Source: an uncultured Bacteroidales bacterium
GTDB lineage: Bacteria; Bacteroidota; Bacteroidia; Bacteroidales; Muribaculaceae
DNA length: 64,000 nucleotides
Assembly: GCA_902776435.1 (NCBI GenBank)
Contig: CACYQB010000004.1
Span: forward strand, 186,001-250,000
Direction of reading: 5' to 3'
Shown here: in pieces, positions 43,654 through 53,626 of the stretch
Numbering within the stretch: the first letter of the stretch is position 1
How the letters are laid out: every line of letters begins with the position of its first letter
Translations under genes and position numbers: made by a program
Notes under the pieces: model-generated
Databases searched by the model: none
The model's input: the letters and a program-made list of their open reading frames with translations, nothing else
What the model was told of the DNA's origin: nothing

Positions 43654-46600
43654 TTAGCGGACCGGCTTGTCACTCTGCATACCCTGAGCATTGACATAGG
43701 TCTGGCTGATAACAACCTTGCCATAGTCGCTCCAGAGCTCGTTGACACCGGTCACGATGTTTGAAGAAGAGGTGCTTTTCTCGTAGATGGCGTAGTCTGC
43801 ACCGCCGTCACGGTTGCCTCTCATGCCAGAAGGTTGATCTGGGCTAGCAGGCTCGGTCACGACCTTCTTGTAGTAGTAGCGAGCGACAAACTTGATGTCG
43901 CCATTTGTTACTGCTTCTTTAGTAACAGCAAATGACCACTGCGTCTGGGGAGAAACATGACCCAGGTCTCTACCAATGACGACATGACTGGGATTGCTAA
44001 GAGTATCAGCCTTTACCTCACCGATGCAGAAGGGAGCGTCGATAAGGCCAGTTTCAATCAGACTGTAGTTGATGCCATCGGGATTGACGACATGGCCGAA
44101 GTTGTGAGCATCGGTATAGGTGCACCACACGCGGTACATGTAGGGCACGTATTGATAGGTTTCGCCATCATTTGCTGCTACAAGTTCAGGTGCTACAGCA
44201 TCGAGGGTGATAACAGGAGATACTACATAGTAGTCAACCCCGTTGACTTTCATCTTGTTGTTATCGCTCCAATTGACGATAATATCTGAGCTGACATCGA
44301 CGCCACCCAGCTCGTTGACCTTGATGTCCGAACCGTAGGAGTTGTTCTTGCCGTCTCCACGTGCAGTGTAGAGACCGAATGTCCAGATAACTGGTACATA
44401 GGACATCTGGTCACCCGTCTCACCTGTTACATAGTCCACGTCAAGGCGCTCGACGGTTTGGCTACCGATGTTATCCTCGTGGTCATACCTGGGAAGGATG
44501 CCCGTGGGGTGGTTCTCGGTTAGGTAGTAAGTGACATTGTCGCCAACCTTATCCTCAAACTTCTGGAGCTGAGAGATGCGGTGTGGTACGTCGATCGCGG
44601 GAGTCTCCTCTTGGATTCCGCCGCGGTAGAGGCTGTAGTACAACACATTATTGTCAGGCACGACGTCATAGTCCATCTCGCCGTTAACCGCGTTGGCTGT
44701 CAGACGATTGGCCTCGTCGGCATAATCATCGGCAAGCACCTGGGCCTCGGTATAGAGACCTCTCATCGTCGAGTTGGTCTTATAGACGGGAATGGTCGCA
44801 GGATTACTGGTCATGGTGCTGTCCACGCCATTAATAACCTTGGTCTCCTTCAAGACATAGGTATAGCTGCTGGGATGATCGTTGAATACCGTTGACTCCA
44901 AGAACTGGTCGAGCAGCATGACCATCGTGGTGTCAGCGTTAGCATCGAGGGTGAGGAAGCTGAGCAGGTCATTGGGATTGTCATAGGTGCCAGTCATCTG
45001 AGTCCAACCATCGTTACTCATGCCGGGAACGGTGATATTCTGGGTCGTAGTCGTGCTGACGAGCTCGCCGCTTGCCTGGGCCGTGGCGGTTGCAGTTACT
45101 ACATAGTCCGACATGTGGCGGGGAACGGTGATGCTGGCGCTGCCATTGCCGGTAGCTGGCTCATAGCCGGGAATATTCAGGATGACGGTACCATTACCGG
45201 TAGCGGTGATGGTCACCTCATCATCAGTCTGTGAACTGATCGCGATGGTGGGCGCAGGGGTCTGCGGCAGGGCAGGGATGGTAACGGGAACTACGGCCTC
45301 GGGGCTCTGGTTGTAGTTCTCGGTCGCAGTAGTGTAAGCATGTACTGTTACCACATAGTCCGTCTCGCCGCGCGGGAAAGTCAGATCCTGAGTCTGCTGG
45401 CCGTTGTTGTCAACGTAGTAAACAAGATTGCCATCGGTAGCGGGGTCAGGAGTAATGGAGATGGTCACATTAGCGTCACCCGTTGTAGGTGTTACCGTGG
45501 GCGCATTAGGCGTCGGCTTTTTGCTCTTGAAGATGAGCTGAACTGCCAAGTCACCATACTGGCTGAAATCAAACTGTACGAAACCAGTAGTGGTTGAACT
45601 GCCACCACTCAAGTCAACAGGATTCCAACTCTGGCTGAAGGTGTATCCGCTGGTCAAGCTCCTGGAGTCGCCATTCACATCAACATACTGTCCTTCATCA
45701 AGTGCAGCGCCAGTGATGGTAACGCTGACATTGTCGCTGCCGTTCAGCAAGCTGGATGATATGGTGATGGATGATTCACTATCAGAAGACAGGTAACCGA
45801 ATGTGTATCCGCTAGTCGTATAGGTAAACATATACACGCCAGAGAGTGTCCATCCCGATGGCATCTGATAATAGGTGTAGGTTCCATCGGTGACGGTAGT
45901 TTCAGCTGAACTCCAGCTGGTCAACGTGTTGCCAGTATTGTTGTCCGTAACCGTGATAGTCTGGAACATTGTGTTATAACTGGGAACTGTGATAACGATA
46001 TCTCCATTTCCACTGGTGGTCATGGTCAGATTTGCATAGTGGTCATGGGTGGTACTCTGAGGGTTAATTCCAATGGGGAACAAATTCTGACCCGTGGTGC
46101 CCGTGGGATACTGAACATAGGTGTAACCCAAAGAGAGGCCGGCATTATCGCTGCCCACATTGAAGGTTACAGGATTGTCCAGATAGAACTCGTGCCACTG
46201 ACCATCCTGAAGCGCTACATAAGCAGGAGCCGTCGGGGTGACCTTCTTGTAGAGCTGGATGTCCTGCTGACTAGTCCGCGCATAATAGCGGAAGCGATAG
46301 TTATCGTTGCCAGAAGAGCTGTTGAACCTCAGGTAATAAGTGTTGTTGTTTGTTGTACCTCGTCCTCTAATAACGACGTTGTTGTTACTGAAGGTAATCG
46401 AGTTGTTGTAAGCGCTATTTGCGTTAGTGTTCATACCATTGCTGCTTGACGTCCTACCGATATAGTAACCACTTTTACTCCTGATGGTATAGTAGTTGCC
46501 ATTAGCAGTGATAGTAAATGTAGCAGCGTCGGTAGTTGCATTGGACTCTATGATAGTACCATTGCGATTTACACTGATTACGTTGTTGCCCACGTCAAGA

Positions 46601-47238
46601 GTCGTCAAACCACCATTAAAAGCGACATTGTCGTTTTCATAAACGATAAGGTATTCTGCACCACTCTCAAGGCCGCTGGTGCTAGTTACCTTTTCATAGT
46701 AGGGGTTACCAGCTGGAGTAGTCAGTTCGCCGATGCTCCAGGTGTGTCGATTATCTTGTTCAAAACTGCCATTACTGTCAAAGGGCCAAGCAATAAACTG
46801 ACCTACCTGAACGGTTTTGGTAGCGTCGCCTGCCAATGCCAGACGGAATCCGACAATCTCTTCCCCAATAAAGTTGGCATAATCGCTGCGGTCCAAATCG
46901 ACTTCGATGAGAACCATCTGTGCTTGGTTATAAGCATTACCAAAACCCATGCCAGCATTGGGGTCAAAGTAGTTACCTGTGAACGGGCCTACTGTGGTCT
47001 CGTCGCTATTGATCTTGAGGGGAGCACGGGATTGTCCCTTTGATGATGACCAATTGGGATTTACCTCGGGCAAGATGCCTGACATACCCTTGATGCTCTT
47101 CAACGTATTGTAGAACGAAGTGGTGGGGTTCGTGTACGCTGTTTTTAGTTGTGAGCGGTCTATTGTGGTCAATTGTTGCGCGTTAAGCGACATCGAGAGC
47201 AGCGTCATGGCTGCTAAAATCATATATATCTTTTTCAT
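43654..47238 (-). CDS. B1: Ig-rich secreted protein, C-terminal half of A-B family
   Basis: 1194 residues, signal peptide 1-20. N-terminal region with VGPFTGNYFDPNAG and WHEFYLDNPVTF (shared with B2). Between them is an inserted ~160-residue beta domain (about 170-335; YYTIRSKSGYYIGR, DIQLYKKV) related to one in the dockerin protein. Then Ig-like repeats (about 590-740; SASITVPRHMSDYVVTATAT), the family core from Trp745 (WTQMTGTYDNPNDLLSF) to about 1170, and a C-terminus SQTYVNAQGMQSDKPVR. The end looks like the T9SS-type tail with roughly 21 internal residues missing. Starts 14 nt after the A1 stop; same operon. Confidence 0.8.
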   Translation of the reverse strand: MKKIYMILAAMTLLSMSLNAQQLTTIDRSQLKTAYTNPTTSFYNTLKSIKGMSGILPEVNPNWSSSKGQSRAPLKINSDETTVGPFTGNYFDPNAGMGFGNAYNQAQMVLIEVDLDRSDYANFIGEEIVGFRLALAGDATKTVQVGQFIAWPFDSNGSFEQDNRHTWSIGELTTPAGNPYYEKVTSTSGLESGAEYLIVYENDNVAFNGGLTTLDVGNNVISVNRNGTIIESNATTDAATFTITANGNYYTIRSKSGYYIGRTSSSNGMNTNANSAYNNSITFSNNNVVIRGRGTTNNNTYYLRFNSSSGNDNYRFRYYARTSQQDIQLYKKVTPTAPAYVALQDGQWHEFYLDNPVTFNVGSDNAGLSLGYTYVQYPTGTTGQNLFPIGINPQSTTHDHYANLTMTTSGNGDIVITVPSYNTMFQTITVTDNNTGNTLTSWSSAETTVTDGTYTYYQMPSGWTLSGVYMFTYTTSGYTFGYLSSDSESSITISSSLLNGSDNVSVTITGAALDEGQYVDVNGDSRSLTSGYTFSQSWNPVDLSGGSSTTTGFVQFDFSQYGDLAVQLIFKSKKPTPNAPTVTPTTGDANVTISITPDPATDGNLVYYVDNNGQQTQDLTFPRGETDYVVTVHAYTTATENYNQSPEAVVPVTIPALPQTPAPTIAISSQTDDEVTITATGNGTVILNIPGYEPATGNGSASITVPRHMSDYVVTATATAQASGELVSTTTTQNITVPGMSNDGWTQMTGTYDNPNDLLSFLTLDANADTTMVMLLDQFLESTVFNDHPSSYTYVLKETKVINGVDSTMTSNPATIPVYKTNSTMRGLYTEAQVLADDYADEANRLTANAVNGEMDYDVVPDNNVLYYSLYRGGIQEETPAIDVPHRISQLQKFEDKVGDNVTYYLTENHPTGILPRYDHEDNIGSQTVERLDVDYVTGETGDQMSYVPVIWTFGLYTARGDGKNNSYGSDIKVNELGGVDVSSDIIVNWSDNNKMKVNGVDYYVVSPVITLDAVAPELVAANDGETYQYVPYMYRVWCTYTDAHNFGHVVNPDGINYSLIETGLIDAPFCIGEVKADTLSNPSHVVIGRDLGHVSPQTQWSFAVTKEAVTNGDIKFVARYYYKKVVTEPASPDQPSGMRGNRDGGADYAIYEKSTSSSNIVTGVNELWSDYGKVVISQTYVNAQGMQSDKPVR

Positions 47239-47252
47239 CGCTTATATCGTGT

Positions 47253-49409
47253 TTAGTTGTTATTGTTGTTTGTGGTCAATTCACCAGTTTGCGGGTCATA
47301 GCCGGGCTCGACTTGCTGGGTGTTGGACCTGTACCTGATGCGGTAGTAGGCCTTGTTGCCGTCCATGATCAGATCGAGATCCATGATTGGCGTTTCGCTG
47401 TTTCCGTCATTTCGATACAGGGTGAGTGTACGGCCCGCTGCGCCCACATTGCCGGCATTGATGCCTGCTTCACCTTGAACGCTGAGTGCATGTGGAGCCA
47501 ACCAGTTGCGATAGTAGTTTACCTGCTCTGCCTTGTTGAGGATGACGTAGTCACTCTCGTAGCGCTGCCACTGCAGACCCAAGAAGTCATACTTGCCTGG
47601 GATGGTCACATCGTCGGTGTTACTCTTGGCAAAGAAGTCAGGATTGGTGTAGGTGGGATTCTCGGTTGTTCCCCCTTCGCCAACGGGTGTGCCGACCACG
47701 TAGTAATGGAGGTCGTAGTAGCGGGGATCACCCACAGGATAGTCAACGGTCCATGAGGAGTTCATTCCGCTATAGACGAGTGTGGTGTCGTTCTTGCCCG
47801 TCTCCTCATTGTACCTAATCTCATAGAGTTTGTAGGTCTGGGGAATGTTATCGGTATGGGTAAGAGTATCGAGGTTGCTAAACCAGTCGACTGTTACCGT
47901 GTAATAGTCGGTCTGTGTAGCGGAGGGCTGTACGTCGGCATACAGGTCAATCATGTACATGCCGACCGTGGGCTGGTGCTCAGGATCATAGTTTTGCCAT
48001 TCTGAACTAATTCCACGATTGTCGGGGATGTAGAATACAAGACAGTTTACACGGTTCTCGGTAACACCCTGTGCACCTGACATCGAGAAGTAGTGATCTA
48101 AGTAAATCACACCTTCGCAGTCATGGATAATAGGATAAGTTTTGCCCTGCTTCATCTTTTCGTAGAAGTCGCTATGGTCCTCACTTCCACCAGCGACATA
48201 GGGGCTGAATTCCTCATACATGCTATAGAATGGAGCCCTGTCAAAAGGAAATTCAAACAACGATTTTCCGTAGGCCAGCTTACCCTTGCCGATAAAGTAG
48301 AACCTATTTACGTCACCGGTATAGGCAAACACGGTACCAGCATCGTCATGGCCTTCATCCACACGCAGACCATCAGTCAGCAAGTCGATTTCCTTGACGT
48401 AATTGGTGAAGAAGGTCTTTAAAGCGTCTTCATCAGCAGTGTATTCAGGAACATCTCCCTCAGGGAATTCATCCTGGAGCTTGACCAGCATCACTGTATA
48501 ACCAGCATCGTCCGGAGGGGTAATGGTACCCGGGAGATAATAGTCATACCGGTAAACGCTCTCTTCAGAATATGGTGGGTTGCTAACCATTGCCAGACCT
48601 GGATAAGTCGGACTAGTGATCGCTAGCTGGGCATATTCTTCAGATGATGAGCTGTAACGGTTATAAGCAAAGACTCTCACATCAAAATAGCTAGTTGTAT
48701 TATTCAAGCTCCGAAGGTAACTTGCCGGAATGGTAATGGAGCCAGCTGAACTACCATTGGCAGGAAGATAAACATCACCATAATAAGTAGATGTTATTCC
48801 AGTGGTTGTCCATGATGAAGGCAATGTTGTTCCATTGTCGTAAGCATTCCAAGAGCCTAGAGCGTTTCCATTGGCATCCCATATGCCGATTTCATATAAA
48901 GAAGCATAAGGATGAGCTTGGATTAAAATGTCATCATTATAGTTGGTACCATTGATATTCCAACCATACTCAATTGTCTGATAGGGAATATCGTTTTGAC
49001 GGTTTTCCGAGTACTTGAAGCCTGGGATGTTCCTGTCGGTGTAGACGCGCTTTAACAGTGCGATCATACCATCAGCGGTAGTGAAAGGCTCGGTAATATT
49101 CTGGCTACCGCCAGTCCAAGTAACATTGGGCAGGGCCTGATACCATGACTTGGGATGAGTGACCGGTGAGGTCGCGCTAAAGTTCTGGGAGCGCATGGGT
49201 GCTCTGAATTGATGCCCCTGATTCATGCCACTGAATATGTCCCATTTGACTTTCGGTTGCCCAATCGTCTCCAAGAGGGACTTGTTGTCCACGTTGGTAG
49301 CAGTCGTAGTCACTTTTTGCCTTTGTAAAGCTTGTGTCTGCGCGCTACTTGTCCAGCCTACTGCTAAGAGCAGGCCGAACAGCATAGTAAAAACTTTTCT
49401 ATTCATCAT
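47253..49409 (-). CDS. A1: secreted N-terminal half of A-B family
   Basis: 718 residues from ATG 49409; the frame runs to an ATG at 49418, but the paralogue A2 has TTG there, so the shared ATG-ATG is preferred. Signal peptide, then beta-rich domains. The second half aligns with residues ~190-520 of the single-chain protein (APFYSMYEEFSP, IHDCEGVIYLDHYFSMSG, HQPTVGMYMIDLYADV, NRFYFIGKGK). The end is PGYDPQTGELTT followed by five Asn, with no sorting tail. Partner B1 begins 14 nt downstream. Function unknown; may assemble with B1 to rebuild the single-chain form. Confidence 0.78.
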   Translation of the reverse strand: MMNRKVFTMLFGLLLAVGWTSSAQTQALQRQKVTTTATNVDNKSLLETIGQPKVKWDIFSGMNQGHQFRAPMRSQNFSATSPVTHPKSWYQALPNVTWTGGSQNITEPFTTADGMIALLKRVYTDRNIPGFKYSENRQNDIPYQTIEYGWNINGTNYNDDILIQAHPYASLYEIGIWDANGNALGSWNAYDNGTTLPSSWTTTGITSTYYGDVYLPANGSSAGSITIPASYLRSLNNTTSYFDVRVFAYNRYSSSSEEYAQLAITSPTYPGLAMVSNPPYSEESVYRYDYYLPGTITPPDDAGYTVMLVKLQDEFPEGDVPEYTADEDALKTFFTNYVKEIDLLTDGLRVDEGHDDAGTVFAYTGDVNRFYFIGKGKLAYGKSLFEFPFDRAPFYSMYEEFSPYVAGGSEDHSDFYEKMKQGKTYPIIHDCEGVIYLDHYFSMSGAQGVTENRVNCLVFYIPDNRGISSEWQNYDPEHQPTVGMYMIDLYADVQPSATQTDYYTVTVDWFSNLDTLTHTDNIPQTYKLYEIRYNEETGKNDTTLVYSGMNSSWTVDYPVGDPRYYDLHYYVVGTPVGEGGTTENPTYTNPDFFAKSNTDDVTIPGKYDFLGLQWQRYESDYVILNKAEQVNYYRNWLAPHALSVQGEAGINAGNVGAAGRTLTLYRNDGNSETPIMDLDLIMDGNKAYYRIRYRSNTQQVEPGYDPQTGELTTNNNNN

Positions 49410-49622
49410 AATCCACATTTATTAAATTATAATTGTTAATTGTGTTGCGATGAGTGATTCTATTCGAAGATAAAAAATTGATAAACAGTCATTTGGGATG
49501 GCCATTCATTCAATATGGGGGTCGGATAAGGTGTCCTGTGAAAGTTGGAACAACAATATACCGAACTTTGGTAATCTTCGTTTTCCTCTGGTGGAGGAAG
49601 GCCTCCTTGCACTTATTAACTG

Positions 49623-49630
49623 CAAAAGTA
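49623..49630 (-). promoter_or_regulatory. -7 box for A1-B1 operon
   Basis: TACTTTTG on the minus strand; predicted leader about 205 nt. No clear -33 element. Confidence 0.5.
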
Positions 49631-50106
49631 CTTACATTCCTAGTTATCAGCACTCATTTCGACCGTTAAACTTTGTTAAATGATGCTCGCTGTGCTCGCA
49701 GTTTAGAGTTTAAAGTTTAAAGGGGGGCATCCGCATGGATGCTCGCTGCGCTCGCAGTTTAGAGTTTAGAGTTTAAAGTTTAAGGGGCATCCGCACACAC
49801 TTTCGGTCCACGAATTTTTCGAATTTATCAAATGGCATCCTCGTTCATGTCGCCTGTAACTAAGGATCGTGCTTCGCACGAGAACCTTTAGCTCGGCGAA
49901 GCCAAATTGAACAAAATTATTAATTAAATTTTTATTTAAACTTCTCGGCCGTAAGGCCGATTAAAAAACTTAGCGGCTTGGCGGCTTAGCGTGAGGCCCA
50001 TCGGGTGGCGGATGCTGTTCGTTTAATCCGTAAAATTCGCAGACGAAAGAAGAAGGGCGCGGATGCGTTTCGTAAAATTTGTGTAATTCGTGGATTGAAG
50101 AAAAGC

Positions 50107-50136
50107 CGTGGGCTCGCTATCGGCAGCGAACCCACG
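50107..50136 (-). terminator. Terminator of B2 gene
   Basis: Stem 50107-50118 with 50125-50136, the twin of 43548-43577 with one base changed in the loop; U-rich GCTTTTCTTC follows on the minus strand. Confidence 0.85.
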
Positions 50137-50198
50137 ACAAGAATCTAGTACTGTGGTTAAAAATATGAAAAATTACTATTACTTTTTTATTTCCACGA

Positions 50199-53100
50199 TT
50201 AGGGACAAAGGGTTAGCGGACGCTTGTCACTCTGCATACCCTGAGCATTGACATAGGTCTTGGATACCACATAGGTGATTTCGCTCAGCTCGTTGATGCC
50301 AGTAATGATACCATGGCCGTCACCGCCCTTTTCGGCAATTGCAAATGCCCTCTCGCTGCCGCGATTGCCCCTCAATCCGTTAGCTTGAGCGGCTGGGGTG
50401 ACAACCTTCTTGTAATAGAAGCGTGCGACAAACTTCACATTCTGTGAATCCTCAGTCTTGGGCACACCAAATGACCAAGGCTGTTGTCCCTCTCCACTTG
50501 CGAGTGCGCGGCCGATAGTGACTTCTTCGCCATTGCCATTCCAAGCAGGATCATCGGCAGTCACTTGACCGATCAGGAAGGGAGCCTCGATGGGACCAGC
50601 GTCAACCAGATGTTTTCTGCCATCGGGATTGTCAAGGAAGGTGAAATTATGGGCATTGGTATAGGTGCACCACACGCGATACATGTAGGGCACGTATTGA
50701 TAGGTATCACCATCATTTGCACCACCATCCTCAGGCGTATGGCCGTTAAGGGTGATAATTGGTGAATAAACGCAGTAGGTCATGCCATTACTATCCCATT
50801 GACCCGTGATAGAGTCTCCGTCGTTCTTATAGCCCTCGACAGAGATGTCAACTTTACCGAGGTAGCTGTTCTTGATGTCCGAACCATAGGAGTTGTTCTT
50901 ACCGTCTTCGCGGGCAGTGTAGAGACCAAACGTCCAGATAACAGGAACATAGGACAGCTTGTCAGTTTCGGTGCCTGTTACGTAGTCCATGTCGATACGC
51001 TCCACGATTTGGCTACCGATGTGTTCATACATGGGCGCGATATCCGAGGTATGGTTCTCGTTGAAGTAGTACACGACATTATCGTCAACCTTATCCTCAA
51101 ACTTCTGGAGCTGAGAGATGCGGTGATCCACGTCAATCACGGGAGTCTCCTCATCCTTTCCACCGCGGTAGAGGCTATAGTACAACGCATTGTGATCAGG
51201 CACGACGTCATAGTCTATCTCGCTGTTCAGGACGTTGGCTGTCAACCTGTTCTCATCATACGTACTATCGGCAAGTACCTCGGCCTCGGTATAGAGACTG
51301 TACATTGTCGAGTTGGTCTTATAGACGGGAACGCTCGTGGGAGTACTTGACATCTCCTCACCGTCAATCGTCTCCTTCAATACATAGGTATATTTGTCGG
51401 GATGATTATTGTATACCGTGGAAGCCATGAACTGGTCAATCAGCATGATATCGGTGGTATCATTACCGACTTTGACTTTGAAGCTGAGCAGGTCGTTGGG
51501 ATTATTGTAGGTGCCAGTCATCTGGGTCCAACCATCGCCGGCAGGAATGGTAATCTGAGCTGTCTCGGTTTCACTCTGTGCCTTGCCGTTCACCTGAGCG
51601 GTGGCGGTGGCGGTCACGGAGCTGCTTTGCACTCCACAAGGCACGGTAACGCTCACGCTGCCAATGCCGGTTACGGGCTCGCCATTGCCCACTGTCAAGG
51701 TCACTTCGGCGTCAGTGTCTGGCTCGGTGGCAGTAGCTGTGATAACCACTGTTTCGCCTTGGGTGGTGTAGGTGATCGAGGGCTTTTCGGTCTGCAAGAA
51801 CGGCACGGTAATGGTCTCGGTGGCAGGATCACTCTCATCCTTGTCACCATCTTTAGCCGTTGCGGTAGCAGTTACACTATAGGTCGTGTCGGTGCGGGGC
51901 ACGGTAACGCTTGCACTGCCGTTGCTGGTCACGGGATCCTGGCCGGTGACGTTCAGAGTCACTTCGCCCTGACCCGTGGCGGTGATTACCACGTTGTCAC
52001 CATTCACCACGTAGGTGATTTCGGGCTTCGGTGTCTTGTTGTTGTTCTCGAAAGTGAAGGTTACCTTCGGCAGAAACTGACGGACACCACCACTAGAATA
52101 ATGGCCATTTTGATTAGGCGTTGCATTACTCGAGCGATAACTGTTGTATCCAGTATAGGTACTTTGATCAACACCAATGAAACTCGTTGCTTTATATTGA
52201 CCTTCGGCTGTTGATTGGAAATCAACAAGCAGGTTACCGCCATTGTAAGTAAACGGCGTGGTGAACGTGATGGTCATCGTGTTGATACCACTTGTGATAA
52301 CATATCCTTCAGCTACTGTGGCCACATCATCAGGCACAAGGCGGGTGATGGAACTTAGGTCACCAGCAAAAGAGGCCTGAGTGGTGGTGCCTAACTTGAC
52401 ATTCCAGCCGACACTAGAAAGATTAGCATCCAGGGGTGCTGTTGCATAGAACGTCATCGATGTGAGATTCTTGCCCACAAGGTCAGTCAACTCACTCTCG
52501 GGATAGATCATCTGGTTGATCTGGTAATCATCACAATAAAAGCCATAAATGGGAAGATAATCGTTCGTGTTGGTTCCGTCACAGATGGTCACGTCGCTAG
52601 AGCAAGTACCGTTGAGAGTGATGACCACATCCTGAGCACCTGTGCTGGATAGGGTAAGAGTGGCAGTATGGGTGCCATCGGCAGTGGGCGAATAGGTAAT
52701 AGTGAGTTCACCACCCGAAGTGCCTAAACTGGCGGGGGTTACACTGAACAAAGTAGCATCAGCGCCGCTAATTGTTGCAGTAATGCCTGTCGTCAGGTTG
52801 GCACCAGTGACGGTTATCGTCTCGGTCTTTGTCCCGCCAGGTGTAGTACTCATGCTGACACTGGTGGGCGAAGCGGTGATTCTAGGATCCGTTGACGGGG
52901 CCTTGAAAATCAGCTGTGCAGCCACTGCTCCCCCAAGTATCGATGTAACATCATAGAAACCTTCATAACTCTGATTATAGCTATAAGCATAACATTCATA
53001 GGATGTTACGTTTGGATTAACAGCAATCGGCGTCATGGTGTATGAACCATTATTGCTGGATTCCTGATAATATTTATAACCAATCCAAATTGCTTGTGTT

Positions 53101-53612
53101 GTATCTGGAATTTGGAATACAACTGGCTCATCAAGATAATACTCATGCCATTGATTACCATTTAAATCAATATAGGTACCGTCGCTTTGAATATTCCAAT
53201 AATAGAGGTCATCAATATAATAATTTGGACCTTCTGATTCTACCAAGAAGGAGTAGCATGAGACAGTTCCTCCGACCGTAGCAAAGCGGTAGCCAACGAT
53301 TTCCTGTCCAAGGTACTGTGCAATGTCAGCCCTCGGGATTACAGTGCTAACCTCTACTTTGCCATAACTAGTAGTGTTGTACAATCCTTTTCCAGTCGTG
53401 CTAAAGTCATCGGTGGTGTATGGACCAACGAGGAATTCTCCATCTGCCGTATTAATTTTGGCGGGAGCGCGGAAATGTCCCGCAGTAGAAGCAGGTTTGC
53501 CTTTATCTTGGTATACAGACTCTTTGCCTATAGCTTTGTAAGGCAGCATTTGCGCATTAAGCGACAGAGTGAGCAGTGCGAGGACTGCAGTAAAAATATA
53601 TATCTTTTTCAT
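50199..53612 (-). CDS. B2: Ig-rich secreted protein, frameshifted C-terminus
   Basis: 1137 residues, signal peptide 1-20. N-terminal region like B1 (VGPYTTDDFSTTG, WHEYYLDEPVVF) but without the inserted beta domain. Next an Ig-like domain of ASPM-SPD2-Hydin/BACON type (ASPTSVSMSTTPGGTKTETI, about 238-330), a galactose-binding-like segment, two Ig-like repeats (about 530-690; NGSASVTVPRTDTTYSVTAT), then the family core from Trp695. The C-terminus KTYVNAQGMQSDKRPLTLCP differs from B1 because two bases (CG) are absent after the GACAAGC of SDK, which shifts the last codons. Starts 14 nt after A2. Confidence 0.78.
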   Translation of the reverse strand: MKKIYIFTAVLALLTLSLNAQMLPYKAIGKESVYQDKGKPASTAGHFRAPAKINTADGEFLVGPYTTDDFSTTGKGLYNTTSYGKVEVSTVIPRADIAQYLGQEIVGYRFATVGGTVSCYSFLVESEGPNYYIDDLYYWNIQSDGTYIDLNGNQWHEYYLDEPVVFQIPDTTQAIWIGYKYYQESSNNGSYTMTPIAVNPNVTSYECYAYSYNQSYEGFYDVTSILGGAVAAQLIFKAPSTDPRITASPTSVSMSTTPGGTKTETITVTGANLTTGITATISGADATLFSVTPASLGTSGGELTITYSPTADGTHTATLTLSSTGAQDVVITLNGTCSSDVTICDGTNTNDYLPIYGFYCDDYQINQMIYPESELTDLVGKNLTSMTFYATAPLDANLSSVGWNVKLGTTTQASFAGDLSSITRLVPDDVATVAEGYVITSGINTMTITFTTPFTYNGGNLLVDFQSTAEGQYKATSFIGVDQSTYTGYNSYRSSNATPNQNGHYSSGGVRQFLPKVTFTFENNNKTPKPEITYVVNGDNVVITATGQGEVTLNVTGQDPVTSNGSASVTVPRTDTTYSVTATATAKDGDKDESDPATETITVPFLQTEKPSITYTTQGETVVITATATEPDTDAEVTLTVGNGEPVTGIGSVSVTVPCGVQSSSVTATATAQVNGKAQSETETAQITIPAGDGWTQMTGTYNNPNDLLSFKVKVGNDTTDIMLIDQFMASTVYNNHPDKYTYVLKETIDGEEMSSTPTSVPVYKTNSTMYSLYTEAEVLADSTYDENRLTANVLNSEIDYDVVPDHNALYYSLYRGGKDEETPVIDVDHRISQLQKFEDKVDDNVVYYFNENHTSDIAPMYEHIGSQIVERIDMDYVTGTETDKLSYVPVIWTFGLYTAREDGKNNSYGSDIKNSYLGKVDISVEGYKNDGDSITGQWDSNGMTYCVYSPIITLNGHTPEDGGANDGDTYQYVPYMYRVWCTYTNAHNFTFLDNPDGRKHLVDAGPIEAPFLIGQVTADDPAWNGNGEEVTIGRALASGEGQQPWSFGVPKTEDSQNVKFVARFYYKKVVTPAAQANGLRGNRGSERAFAIAEKGGDGHGIITGINELSEITYVVSKTYVNAQGMQSDKRPLTLCP

Positions 53613-53626
53613 CGCTTATATCGTGT

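Larger units (their letters stand above)
49410..50198. repeat. A1 leader plus repeat cluster R2-R2-R4-R1
   Basis: 789 non-coding nt. About 200-nt A1 leader and promoter; two R2 copies in tandem (49682-49735, 49737-49796); ACGAATTTTTCGAATT; inverted R4 (49842-49904); R1 right half (49939-49996, end CTTAGCGTGAG at 49985-49995). Then a TTCGTAAAATTTGTGTAATT module and the terminator of B2. From about 50062 to the end it is nearly identical to 43500-43653. Confidence 0.8.

Noticed and set aside
47238..47253. Programmed frameshift or readthrough joining A and B
   Set aside because: B begins with its own ATG and a clear signal peptide 14 nt after the A stop, and no slippery site is evident; separate products are more likely.
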